Shown here: positions 1 to 5,284 of the stretch, piece by piece
Numbering within the stretch: position 1 is the stretch's first letter
How the letters are laid out: the number at the start of each line of letters is the position of its first letter
Source: Clostridium sp. 27_14
Lineage (GTDB): Bacteria; Bacillota; Clostridia; TANB77; CAG-508
Length of the DNA: 6,301 bases
Assembly (NCBI GenBank): GCA_001916035.1
Contig: MNRQ01000048.1
Span: 1 to 6,301, forward strand
Direction of reading: 5' to 3'
Translations under genes and position numbers: made by a program
Notes under the pieces: generated by a model
The model's database searches: none
Told to the model about the DNA's origin: nothing
The model's input: only the letters and a program-made list of their open reading frames with translations

Positions 1-1158
1 GATTATGAACTAATGGCACTTAAATTTGAAGAAAGCGAAACACCTAAATTTAATGATAGTGCAAGAGCTATGAAAATAGATAATCAAGAATTTACAATTT
101 ATTATAGCAATGAATGTCCTTATGTAGAATATGAAGTAAAAGAACTTTCAGATTATGCTAAAGAAAAGAACATTAAACTTAATTTTATAAAAATAGATTC
201 ATTAGATATTTCAAATACAATATTAAATGCTAATGCTTTTGAAAAACTATTAAAGAAAGTAGGAATGAAAATGGAATTTATTAAAGCTAAAACAATACTA
301 ATTAAAGTAAATTATGGCAACGATTGGTATGGTATTGACTATAATATGAATTTATATAGAGGATGTCCTCATAAATGTATTTATTGCGATAGTAGAAGTA
401 ATTGTTATCATATTGAAAACTTTGATATTGTTCGAGGAAAAGAAAATGCACTTGAACTTTTAGAACAAGAACTAATTAAAAAGAGAAATAAAGGAATTAT
501 AGGAATAGGCTCTATGTCTGATACTTATAATCCATTAGAAAAAGAATATGAACAAACAAGGGGTGCATTAAAACTAATATCAAAATATGGGTATGGAGTT
601 GGTATTGATACAAAAAGTAATTTAATATTAAGAGATATAGATTTATTAAAAGAAATAAATTCAAAGAATAATGTTATTATCAAATTTACTATTACTACTC
701 CAAATGATGAGCTATCAAAAATAATAGAGCCAAATGTGTGTGTAACTTCTGAAAGATTAAAAGTCATCAAAGAGTTATCAGATAATGGTATTTTTGCAGG
801 TATAATGATGAATCCTGTTCTTCCTTTTATTACTGATAAGGAAGAAGATATAAAGGAATTAGTTAGACTTGCAAATGAATATGGTGCTAAATTTATTCAG
901 ACTTATATGGGAATGACATTAAGAGAAAATCAAAGAGATTATTATTTTGACAGATTGGAAGAGCATTTTGAAGGATTAAAAGATAGATATATTAAAACTT
1001 ATGGAGAAAGATATAATTGTGTAGTTCCAAACTATAAATATTTATTTAAAGTATTTGCTGAAGAATGTAATAAGTATGGAATACTTTATAAAATGGAAGA
1101 CATTATAAAAGCATACAAAAAAGATAATGCAAGTATTGAACAAATATCTTTCTTCTAA
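1..1158 (+). CDS. YoaP-like acetyltransferase tail fused in frame to SplB-like radical SAM protein (5' partial)
   Basis: The frame is open from base 1 (codons D-Y-E-L precede the ATG at 13), so the ATG at 13 is probably internal and the gene starts upstream. Numbering from ATG 13 (381 residues), residues 1-83 resemble the C-terminal YoaP-like domain of GNAT acetyltransferases: MALKFEES, YYSNECPYVEYEV, then SNTILNANAFEKLL. Residues 87-381 form a complete radical SAM protein of the spore-photolyase-like family. They begin MEFIKAKTILIK and carry the CxxxCxxC cluster motif at C118, C122 and C125 (RGCPHKCIYCDSRS), which binds the 4Fe-4S cluster that cleaves S-adenosylmethionine; GIGSMSDTYNPLE and MMNPVLPFI fit the family. 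The substrate is unknown, and spore-DNA repair should not be assumed. The ~295 residues from M87 match the usual family length, so this may be two genes joined in frame. About 20 residues seem missing between IDSL and DISN compared with my memory of YoaP domains. Radical SAM assignment is firm; the fusion is seen directly; the YoaP assignment is from recalled motifs. Confidence 0.85.
   Translation, partial: DYELMALKFEESETPKFNDSARAMKIDNQEFTIYYSNECPYVEYEVKELSDYAKEKNIKLNFIKIDSLDISNTILNANAFEKLLKKVGMKMEFIKAKTILIKVNYGNDWYGIDYNMNLYRGCPHKCIYCDSRSNCYHIENFDIVRGKENALELLEQELIKKRNKGIIGIGSMSDTYNPLEKEYEQTRGALKLISKYGYGVGIDTKSNLILRDIDLLKEINSKNNVIIKFTITTPNDELSKIIEPNVCVTSERLKVIKELSDNGIFAGIMMNPVLPFITDKEEDIKELVRLANEYGAKFIQTYMGMTLRENQRDYYFDRLEEHFEGLKDRYIKTYGERYNCVVPNYKYLFKVFAEECNKYGILYKMEDIIKAYKKDNASIEQISFF
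261..273 (+). promoter_or_regulatory. Internal ribosome binding site and likely native start of the radical SAM gene
   Basis: AGGA at 261-264 lies six bases before an in-frame ATG at 271. The protein from this ATG begins exactly where SplB-like radical SAM proteins normally start. The radical SAM enzyme could therefore be made separately from inside the longer frame, as well as or instead of the fusion. Inference from spacing and family start. Confidence 0.5.
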
Positions 1159-1245
1159 TGTTAACAAGATTTTGGTATTGTAAACAAGTATTAGAACAAA
1201 AAAATACAAGTCCTTGAGCAGATAATTTATAAATTAAGATAAAAG
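1159..1245. other. Convergent intergenic spacer
   Basis: A short A/T-rich gap between the radical SAM stop codon and the shared terminator. I found no ORF with a ribosome binding site and no convincing promoter. Confidence 0.5.
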
Positions 1246-1276
1246 TAAATGCGTATTCAAATAGAATACGCATTTA
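1246..1276 (-). terminator. Hairpin terminator of the DUF6076-like gene, possibly bidirectional
   Basis: A perfect 13-bp inverted repeat (1246-1258 with 1264-1276, arm TAAATGCGTATTC) encloses a 5-base loop. It sits one base beyond the TAG stop of the leftward gene. Read leftward, the stem is followed by ACTTTTATCTT, a reasonable U-rich tail. Read rightward, the tail is weaker (AGCTATTTATTAG), but the hairpin may also end transcription of the radical SAM gene. Confidence 0.8.
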
Positions 1277-1277
1277 G

Positions 1278-2357
1278 CTATTTATTAGTTATAATCCAAG
1301 TATAAACTTCATCTTCAGTAAGTTTACCTTTTTTCATATCATTTATTTTTTCTTTAGCTTGTTTTTTCCAAGTTTCAAATTCAGCTGAAAGTTCTTTATT
1401 TTTCTTAACTTGCATAAATAATTTTTGATATTTCTTTCTGTATTCTCCCATAGCTTTATTATCTTTTAATCTTTGAGTATAAGATTGAAATGCACCTAAA
1501 TCTCTACAAGGCTTTGAATTTTCTTTTGGATAATCGCAATAAACTTCGTCTGTTTTTGCACTTGGTATAAAGTACATTCCACAATTCTGACATTTCTTAA
1601 TTGGATAATTAGGCGTTTTTACAAGTTTTCCAAGTATAGCATAACAAATACTTGATAGATCATTACTCTTATGGGTATCACTCATTGAAAGTAAATGCTT
1701 TTTGTTTTGTAATGCTTCTAATAAATCGTATTCACTATTATTTCCAATTTCTTTATATTCTTTTGAATAACTATCTCTAATAATATAATCATTTTTGTAA
1801 TATGTATAAAGTTTGCCAAGTCTTTTTAACAAATAAACGGCAAATCTATCTGAATATGTATATTTTTCTAGTAGTTGATTATTATCTAAATTATAAATAT
1901 ATGTAACTGCACTCTTAAATTCTTCTTGTACTTCAATTATTTTATCTTGTAAATCTTCAAATATTTTAGTAGTTGCTTTCAAATATTCTTCATTGCTACC
2001 ATAGTTTTGTTTTAATTCAAATTTATAATTCTCATCTAAATCTTTTAAAATTTCAAAACCATAAGCATAAAAGAATGTTTTATTTGCAGTTTCATAATTA
2101 GATAAGTCGGCATTTAGAAATCTTAATAATAATAATCCAAACTTTTCATAAAAAGGAAAGTACATACTTGCAGGGTGCTTTAAACCTCTATCAGTTAATT
2201 CAGATTCTTTATAATAAACATCTCTTAATTTATTTTCAGTATCTAAATGAAAGTCAGCTTTATAAAAATATAAAGGTGTAGCATAATATTCTGTTTTTGT
2301 TTCTGTATTAAACCAAAAGTAGAAATCATCAAAAAAGGTTACTTCTGGTAGTTCCAT
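1278..2357 (-). CDS. DUF6076-like zinc-knuckle protein, function unknown
   Basis: A 359-residue protein. I chose the start at 2357 (MELPEVTFFDDF) because AAAGGAGA lies eight bases upstream; an in-frame ATG at 2438 would add 27 residues but has no ribosome binding site. The N-terminal ~250 residues are rich in aromatic and charged residues, with no signal peptide or clear membrane helix. Near the C-terminus four cysteines form a likely zinc site: C256, C259, C274 and C284 (CQNCGMYF, YCDYP, KPCRDLGAF). A Lys-rich helical tail follows, ending in DEVYTWII. This layout matches my memory of DUF6076 proteins, which are common in Clostridia and often near mobile elements; the role is not known. The gene is transcribed leftward from a promoter overlapping that of the helix-turn-helix gene, so the two may be coordinated. 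Zinc binding is inferred from spacing. Confidence 0.75.
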   Translation of the reverse strand: MELPEVTFFDDFYFWFNTETKTEYYATPLYFYKADFHLDTENKLRDVYYKESELTDRGLKHPASMYFPFYEKFGLLLLRFLNADLSNYETANKTFFYAYGFEILKDLDENYKFELKQNYGSNEEYLKATTKIFEDLQDKIIEVQEEFKSAVTYIYNLDNNQLLEKYTYSDRFAVYLLKRLGKLYTYYKNDYIIRDSYSKEYKEIGNNSEYDLLEALQNKKHLLSMSDTHKSNDLSSICYAILGKLVKTPNYPIKKCQNCGMYFIPSAKTDEVYCDYPKENSKPCRDLGAFQSYTQRLKDNKAMGEYRKKYQKLFMQVKKNKELSAEFETWKKQAKEKINDMKKGKLTEDEVYTWIITNK

Positions 2358-2365
2358 AGCTTTTA

Positions 2366-2373
2366 TCTCCTTT
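2366..2373 (-). promoter_or_regulatory. Ribosome binding site fixing the start at 2357
   Basis: On the minus strand this reads AAAGGAGA, close to the ideal Shine-Dalgarno sequence, eight bases before the ATG at 2357. It decides against the longer frame beginning at 2438. Confidence 0.8.
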
Positions 2374-2431
2374 CGTATAATCATAAATTTATAAAAATAT
2401 TCAACAATTAAAAAAAAATAATAAATTGTTA

Positions 2432-2460
2432 TTGACATTCTATAATTATTATACTATAAT
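2432..2460 (+). promoter_or_regulatory. Rightward consensus sigma-70-type promoter
   Basis: TTGACA (2432-2437) and TATAAT (2455-2460) are both perfect consensus boxes with the optimal 17-base spacing. Transcription would begin near 2467 and run through a structured leader into the helix-turn-helix gene. A promoter this strong usually needs a repressor or sits on a mobile element. The 13-bp palindrome ATTATACTATAAT (2448-2460) carries the -10 boxes of both divergent promoters and could be an operator, which is inference. Confidence 0.8.
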
Positions 2461-2476
2461 GTTATTATAATTACAA
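2448..2476 (-). promoter_or_regulatory. Leftward sigma-70-type promoter for the DUF6076-like gene
   Basis: On the minus strand TTGTAA (2471-2476) and TATAAT (2448-2453) are separated by 17 bases. Transcription would begin near 2441 and give a leader of about 84 bases before the chosen start. The -10 box lies one base from the -10 box of the rightward promoter, so only one polymerase could occupy the site at a time. Confidence 0.65.
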
Positions 2477-2668
2477 TACTTTTTTCAAAACTTATTGCTA
2501 AAAGTTGTAGAAGAAAAATTAACCAAATAAGTTTTAAGTATTGAAATATCAGTGTGTTAGAGATTTTAAGCAGACTATTAACAACACAAGAAAGTAATTA
2601 TTTTATAGTTTTGTTTTATTGTTAAGGTGTGAAATTGTAGTTTGCAGAGATAGAAAATCTTAAAAAGA
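2467..2668 (+). promoter_or_regulatory. Leader of about 200 nt upstream of the helix-turn-helix gene
   Basis: This region has no ORF with a ribosome binding site. Its main content is a long hairpin at 2474-2543 close to the transcript 5' end. The remaining ~125 bases, up to the Shine-Dalgarno site at 2671, show no terminator and no riboswitch that I recognise. Confidence 0.5.
2474..2543 (+). repeat. Long bulged hairpin in the leader
   Basis: CAATACTT (2474-2481) pairs with AAGTATTG (2536-2543), and AAAACTTATT (2487-2496) pairs with AATAAGTTTT (2526-2535). That is 18 perfect base pairs with one five-base bulge (TTTTC) and a 29-base loop. The left arm overlaps the -35 box of the leftward promoter. 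It may fold as a 5' RNA structure or act as a DNA-binding site; no U-tract follows, so it is not an intrinsic terminator. Confidence 0.65.
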
Positions 2669-3166
2669 ATGGAGGTGGAAGAAATAAAACACAAACTGGA
2701 CAGCAAAGGTACAAAAGACAAAATAATTGAATTATTCTTTGAAAAGCATTTAAGACCAGTAGATATATCAAAGAAATTAAAGGTTAAAATGCCATATATA
2801 ACAAAGATAATTCAAAAAGATTTAAGATATAATAAAGAAAAAGAAACACGAAGGCAAGACAACAAGGAGAAACAAAAGACACAAAAGCGAATATATGCTC
2901 AAAACAAAAGAGAAAAAGAAAGACAAGAAAAACAGGCTTATCAAAAATTATTGATACAAATAAATAATGATAACAAGTTCTTATCTACTAAAAAGAAAAC
3001 AGATGATGTAAAATATGCTGAATGGAACAGAAGTGCATACGACTATGATAAAAATACAAGTGATTTACTATTAAAAGATGAAATAAGAACTGGTTATAAT
3101 GTAGCTAAAAGAGTTAGCAATATAGTTAATCCAGATATGATTAAAAGTAAAAGAATATTTGTGTAG
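2669..3166 (+). CDS. Small helix-turn-helix protein with charged coiled-coil middle
   Basis: A 165-residue frame if begun at ATG 2669. The best ribosome binding site, GGAGGT (2671-2676), lies inside that frame and points to an ATA at 2684; from there the protein is 160 residues beginning (M)KHKLDSKGTKDKII. Residues ~18-52 (IIELFFEKHLRPVDISKKL followed by MPYITKIIQKD) look like a sigma-factor region-4 type helix-turn-helix. Residues ~53-92 are almost entirely Lys, Glu, Arg and Gln and probably helical. The C-terminal third (YAEWNRSAYDYD, ending DMIKSKRIFV) is conserved in similar clostridial proteins by memory, with no known function. It could be a DNA-binding regulator of the element or of the divergent promoters. 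It has its own strong promoter and a terminator just after the stop. Confidence 0.7.
   Translation: MEVEEIKHKLDSKGTKDKIIELFFEKHLRPVDISKKLKVKMPYITKIIQKDLRYNKEKETRRQDNKEKQKTQKRIYAQNKREKERQEKQAYQKLLIQINNDNKFLSTKKKTDDVKYAEWNRSAYDYDKNTSDLLLKDEIRTGYNVAKRVSNIVNPDMIKSKRIFV
2671..2686 (+). promoter_or_regulatory. Strong Shine-Dalgarno site aimed at an ATA codon
   Basis: GGAGGT at 2671-2676 is followed by a seven-base spacer and then ATA AAA CAC (codons from 2684). The spacing is ideal for a start codon at 2684. ATG 2669 overlaps the site and has only a weak AAAAAG upstream. Either AUA is used as a rare start, an original ATG has mutated, or there is a base error. Confidence 0.6.
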
Positions 3167-3170
3167 TTAG

Positions 3171-3201
3171 TATGCTTTGATTTATCAAGGTGTATTTTTT
3201 T
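3171..3201 (+). terminator. Intrinsic terminator after the helix-turn-helix gene
   Basis: A 10-bp stem (3171-3180 with 3185-3194, including three G-U pairs) with loop TTTA is followed directly by TTTTTTT. It starts five bases after the TAG stop at 3166. Confidence 0.65.
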
Positions 3202-3228
3202 ACTCAAATTAGAAAAGAGGGAAATAAA

Positions 3229-3270
3229 ATGATTTTATTTATCAAGAATTTAGAAATTTATGTTGAATAG
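3229..3270 (+). CDS. Possible 13-residue leader peptide
   Basis: ATG at 3229 begins MILFIKNLEIYVE and stops at 3270. AGAGGGA lies about seven bases upstream, a good ribosome binding site. It is too short to judge as a protein. Its stop codon overlaps the left arm of the hairpin at 3265-3323, and a second small gene follows 75 bases later, an arrangement like translational attenuation leaders. No resistance-gene leader is recognised. Confidence 0.35.
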   Translation: MILFIKNLEIYVE

Positions 3271-3323
3271 CAATAGGTTGATAATTTATATATAACTGAA
3301 TTTATGACCATAAATAGCTATTC
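3265..3323 (+). repeat. Nested inverted repeat between two small ORFs
   Basis: GAATAGC (3265-3271) is complementary to GCTATTC (3317-3323). Inside it GGT (3276-3278) with ACC (3307-3309) and ATAA (3281-3284) with TTAT (3302-3305) can also pair. The structure lies just upstream of the ribosome binding site of the 36-residue ORF and may be a regulatory RNA fold. Confidence 0.4.
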
Positions 3324-3345
3324 ACGGAAAGGAATAGGTATTTAT

Positions 3346-3456
3346 ATGAAGAAAGAATATAAGTTAAAAGAAGTGTTTGATGAAAAGTCAAAGACATTAG
3401 ATGAAAAGCTAATAGAAGTATTTATAAATTTTTTAATAGAAAAAGTTAATAAATAA
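3346..3456 (+). CDS. Small 36-residue acidic/basic protein, unknown function
   Basis: The protein begins MKKEYKLKEVFDEKSKTL and ends FLIEKVNK; it is probably one or two amphipathic helices, with no cysteines or signal peptide. AGG at 3336-3338 lies seven bases upstream and AAAGGA a little further back. It sits between two terminators, directly upstream of the recombinase. The pattern Y-x-hydrophobic-x5-F-x5-K-(S/T)-L-x-x-K faintly resembles the small TnpW proteins found beside Tn4451-type recombinases, but I am not confident. The reading is supported mainly by the ribosome binding site, sensible composition and the terminator placed just after its stop. Confidence 0.55.
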   Translation: MKKEYKLKEVFDEKSKTLDEKLIEVFINFLIEKVNK

Positions 3457-3460
3457 TTGT

Positions 3461-3508
3461 AAAGCTAGTTCTAGTATGTATTTACATATTAGAGCTAGTT
3501 TTTCTTTT
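3461..3508 (+). terminator. Strong intrinsic terminator upstream of the recombinase
   Basis: A 15-bp stem (3465-3479 with 3484-3498, two G-U pairs) with loop ATTT is followed by TTTTTCTTTT. The AAAG before the stem can extend the pairing into the T-tract. It begins five bases after the stop of the 36-residue ORF and isolates the recombinase from upstream transcription. Confidence 0.85.
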
Positions 3509-3518
3509 ATAAAATGAG

Positions 3519-3547
3519 TTGCATTATTTTATAATTAAGTGTATAAT
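3519..3547 (+). promoter_or_regulatory. Promoter of the recombinase gene
   Basis: TATAAT at 3542-3547 is a perfect -10 box. TTGCAT at 3519-3524 is a weak -35 box with 17-base spacing. Transcription would start near 3554, leaving about 49 bases before the recombinase ATG. The weak -35 fits a gene kept at low expression. Confidence 0.55.
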
Positions 3548-3565
3548 TTCAGTTATAAATTGGAT

Positions 3566-3615
3566 AGGAGGAAACCTATTGTTATTAGAAAGAGAGGTTT
3601 AAATGATAACAATAG
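3566..3615 (+). promoter_or_regulatory. Recombinase translational leader: two ribosome binding sites and alternative hairpins
   Basis: AGGAGG (3566-3571) serves a possible upstream start; GAGAGG (3592-3597) lies five bases before the recombinase ATG. CTATTGTTAT (3576-3585) is perfectly complementary to ATAACAATAG (3606-3615), the second to fifth codons of the recombinase. AAACCT (3572-3577) can instead pair with AGGTTT (3595-3600), covering part of the second ribosome binding site. The two folds share bases 3576-3577 and exclude each other, suggesting translational control. Confidence 0.55.
3579..3602 (+). CDS. Possible 7-codon leader ORF abutting the recombinase
   Basis: TTG at 3579 is seven bases after the strong AGGAGG and opens a frame reading (M)LLEREV before TAA at 3600-3602. 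The recombinase ATG is the very next base. Translating it would open the hairpin over the recombinase start and hand ribosomes on by coupling. Direct evidence is spacing only. Confidence 0.4.
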   Translation: MLLEREV

Positions 3616-4145
3616 CAAATCCTGAGAAGTACAGAGCAGGATTATATGAAAGATTATCCAATGAAAATATTGAAGTTGCAAGTGGCGAAGTAATTGTTTC
3701 AAAAGAAGATGAATTAGAAAGTGGAAGTATAAGCACACAAAAGATTTTTAATGAAAATTTTTGTAAAGAAAGAAATATTTTTATATATGACCACTATACT
3801 GATGATGGAGTTTCTGGAGCAACCTTTGACAGACCAGACTTCAATAGAATGATACAGGACATTGAAAATAAAAAAATTAATATGGTAATTGTAAAAGACT
3901 TATCTAGGTTTGGAAGATTATCAAGTCAAATATCTTACTATTTGGAAGAATATTTTATTGAAAAAGGTGTAAGATTTATAGCTGTAAATGATGATATTGA
4001 TACAGGAAATGCAGAGTCATCAGAAGAAATAACACAATTTAAAGCATTTTTTAATGAATGGTTTTTAAGGGATACTTCAAAGAAAATAAGAAATGGTAAA
4101 AAAACAAGAGCAAAAGAAGGAAAAGTAATGACTACTTACCCTACT

Positions 4146-4157
4146 TATCGGATATAA
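4146..4157 (+). other. Frameshift site 1 (TAT CGG ATA TAA)
   Basis: In frame this reads Tyr-Arg-Ile-stop. Skipping one base (C4149, or equally T4148) gives Tyr-Gly-Tyr-Lys-Lys-Asp-Pro, the conserved recombinase PxYGY motif, so a +1 shift is certain here. The zero-frame CGG is a rare codon in this AT-rich DNA. Confidence 0.85.
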
Positions 4158-4305
4158 GAAAGATCCATTAGACCATAATCATTATGTACCTGACCAAGAT
4201 GTAGCACCGATAGTTAAAAGAATATTTATGTTAGCAAGGAATGGAATGACACCAACAGAAATAGGTAAAATAATGACAGATGAAAAAGTTATAGTTCCAT
4301 CAGAA

Positions 4306-4317
4306 ATATGTCGGTAA
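4306..4317 (+). other. Frameshift site 2 (ATA TGT CGG TAA)
   Basis: In the second frame this reads Ile-Cys-Arg-stop. Skipping one base restores Gly-Asn-Ser-His-Leu-Arg-Lys and the rest of the protein. If C4312 is extra the result is EICGN; if T4309 is extra it is EIVGN, which fits my memory of relatives slightly better. Again a zero-frame CGG is followed directly by a stop. Confidence 0.8.
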
Positions 4318-5255
4318 TTCTCATTTAAGAAAAAATGATGAAGTAAAACGAGGTTGGAATAGAAATACAGTTATAAGAATATTAAAAAATGTAACTTATC
4401 TTGGAAGTGTATCAAATGGAAATGTCAAGAAAATCAATTACAAGAGTGATAAAGTAATAATAATGCCAGTAGAAGAAAGAATAATTGTTGAAGATATGCA
4501 CGAAGCATTAATAGATAAAGAAACTTTCGATATAGTACAAGATATGATAAAAAGTAGAACTGGAGTAAGAGAAAGAAATTATGAATGGCTACTAAAAGGA
4601 TTACTAGTTTGTAAAGAATGTGGTAAGAAATTAAGTATAGTACCACAAAAGAAAAAGACTAAAACTACTTTTTATGTAAGATGTAACACTTATGCTTGTA
4701 ATACTCATTTACACTTATGTACTCCACATAGTAACAATTTAGAAAAACTAACAAACTATGTATTGGAACAAATAAAAGCAAGATGTAAAGAGTTTTTAGA
4801 TGAAAGTAAGTATATGAATGTTGCAAATTCTTCCAAGGATAAAATACTAAAAGATAGGTTTAACTTCAAGAATGAAATTCTAGTTTTAGAAAAGAAACTA
4901 AAAGACATTGATAAGATGATAGATAAACTATATGAAGATAAATGCAAAGGTTTATTTGAAGATGAAGATTTTACAAGACTTTACTCAAAGCAAAAAGAAA
5001 TAAGAAAAGACACAACTGAAAGGATTAAATGTTTAGAGAAACAAATAGAAAACGAAGATTCTTCGGTAGATATAAATAAACTTGTAAAGGACTTTGTAGA
5101 ACTAAAAGAAATAACAAGAACAATGCTAGTTTCTTTAATAGATAGAGTAGAAGTATCAGAAGATAAAGAAATTACTATATATTATAAATTCAATATTTTA
5201 AATATGAGAAAATTAAATGATGATGAAGAACTAATAAATGTTGGCTAGATAAAAA

Positions 5256-5284
5256 AGTCGTCATAGTAGAATATTATTACGATT
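5256..5284. other. Putative attR junction: imperfect palindrome
   Basis: Centred on base 5270, the half AGTCGTCATAGTA (5256-5268) matches the reverse complement of 5272-5284 at 10 of 13 positions. Large serine recombinases use attachment sites that are imperfect inverted repeats around a two-base core. The site begins eight bases after the recombinase stop, and recognisable pilin-like codons begin inside its right half. Candidate core dinucleotides include GA at 5269-5270; Tn4451/TndX-type elements also use GA. Confidence 0.55.

Larger units (their letters stand above)
3603..5248 (+). pseudogene. Large serine recombinase, read in three frames (two +1 shifts)
   Basis: Joining 3603-4148, 4150-4311 and 4313-5248 gives about 547 residues, a normal length for TndX-type recombinases (about 533). 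These enzymes integrate and excise mobile elements by a serine-linked double-strand break. The N-terminal catalytic domain (~10-160) has LYERLS with nucleophile S19 and R17, YTDDGVSGATFDRPDF, and KDLSRFGR with R102 and R105. The recombinase domain (~170-325) has the conserved PTYGYKKDP spanning the first shift and KRGWNRNTVIRILKN after the second. A zinc ribbon follows (C336, C339, C360, plus C365 or C372), then a coiled coil (~419-491). The first frame ends at 4157 and the second at 4317. Unless the shifts are recoded or are base errors, only the catalytic domain is made and the enzyme is inactive. Pilin-like coding begins within about 25 bases of the stop, as expected when the recombinase lies at an element end. 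Confidence 0.9.
2669..5270 (+). mobile_element. Right-hand part of a serine-recombinase element, left end not identified
   Basis: The recombinase, the 36-residue ORF and the helix-turn-helix gene share direction and stand between terminators, and the recombinase abuts an attachment-like junction inside a pilin-like gene. This fits a Tn4451/TndX-type or phage-like integrative element. No second junction, inverted terminal repeat or pilin start was found upstream, so the element may extend leftward past the DUF6076-like gene or out of the window. The left coordinate given is only the first gene I would confidently include. Confidence 0.5.

Noticed and set aside
389..397. ATAGTAGAA inside the radical SAM gene repeats part of the putative attR
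   Set aside because: The shared stretch is only nine A/T-rich bases and the radical SAM reading is undisturbed there (CDSRSNCY), so it is not a left junction.
2358..2438. 27-residue N-terminal extension of the DUF6076-like protein
   Set aside because: It has no ribosome binding site, begins almost at the predicted transcription start, and a strong site serves the internal start at 2357.
3229..3346. Resistance-gene style leader peptide and attenuator (erm or tet type)
   Set aside because: No resistance gene follows and the peptide matches no leader I know; only the general layout is similar.
3553..3738. Leftward ORF of 61 residues over the recombinase start
   Set aside because: It has no ribosome binding site, is Leu/His-rich, and overlaps catalytic-domain codons on the other strand.
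4463..5248. Separate gene starting at ATG 4463
   Set aside because: No ribosome binding site precedes it, and the same frame continues upstream to 4313 with conserved recombinase sequence; it is the third piece of the split gene.
5249..5284. Pilin start lost by simple point mutations rather than insertion
   Set aside because: The spacing between the Lys-Lys codons and the helix is two residues too short and no GITL-like codons remain, so a junction explains it better; it is not excluded without an empty-site sequence.
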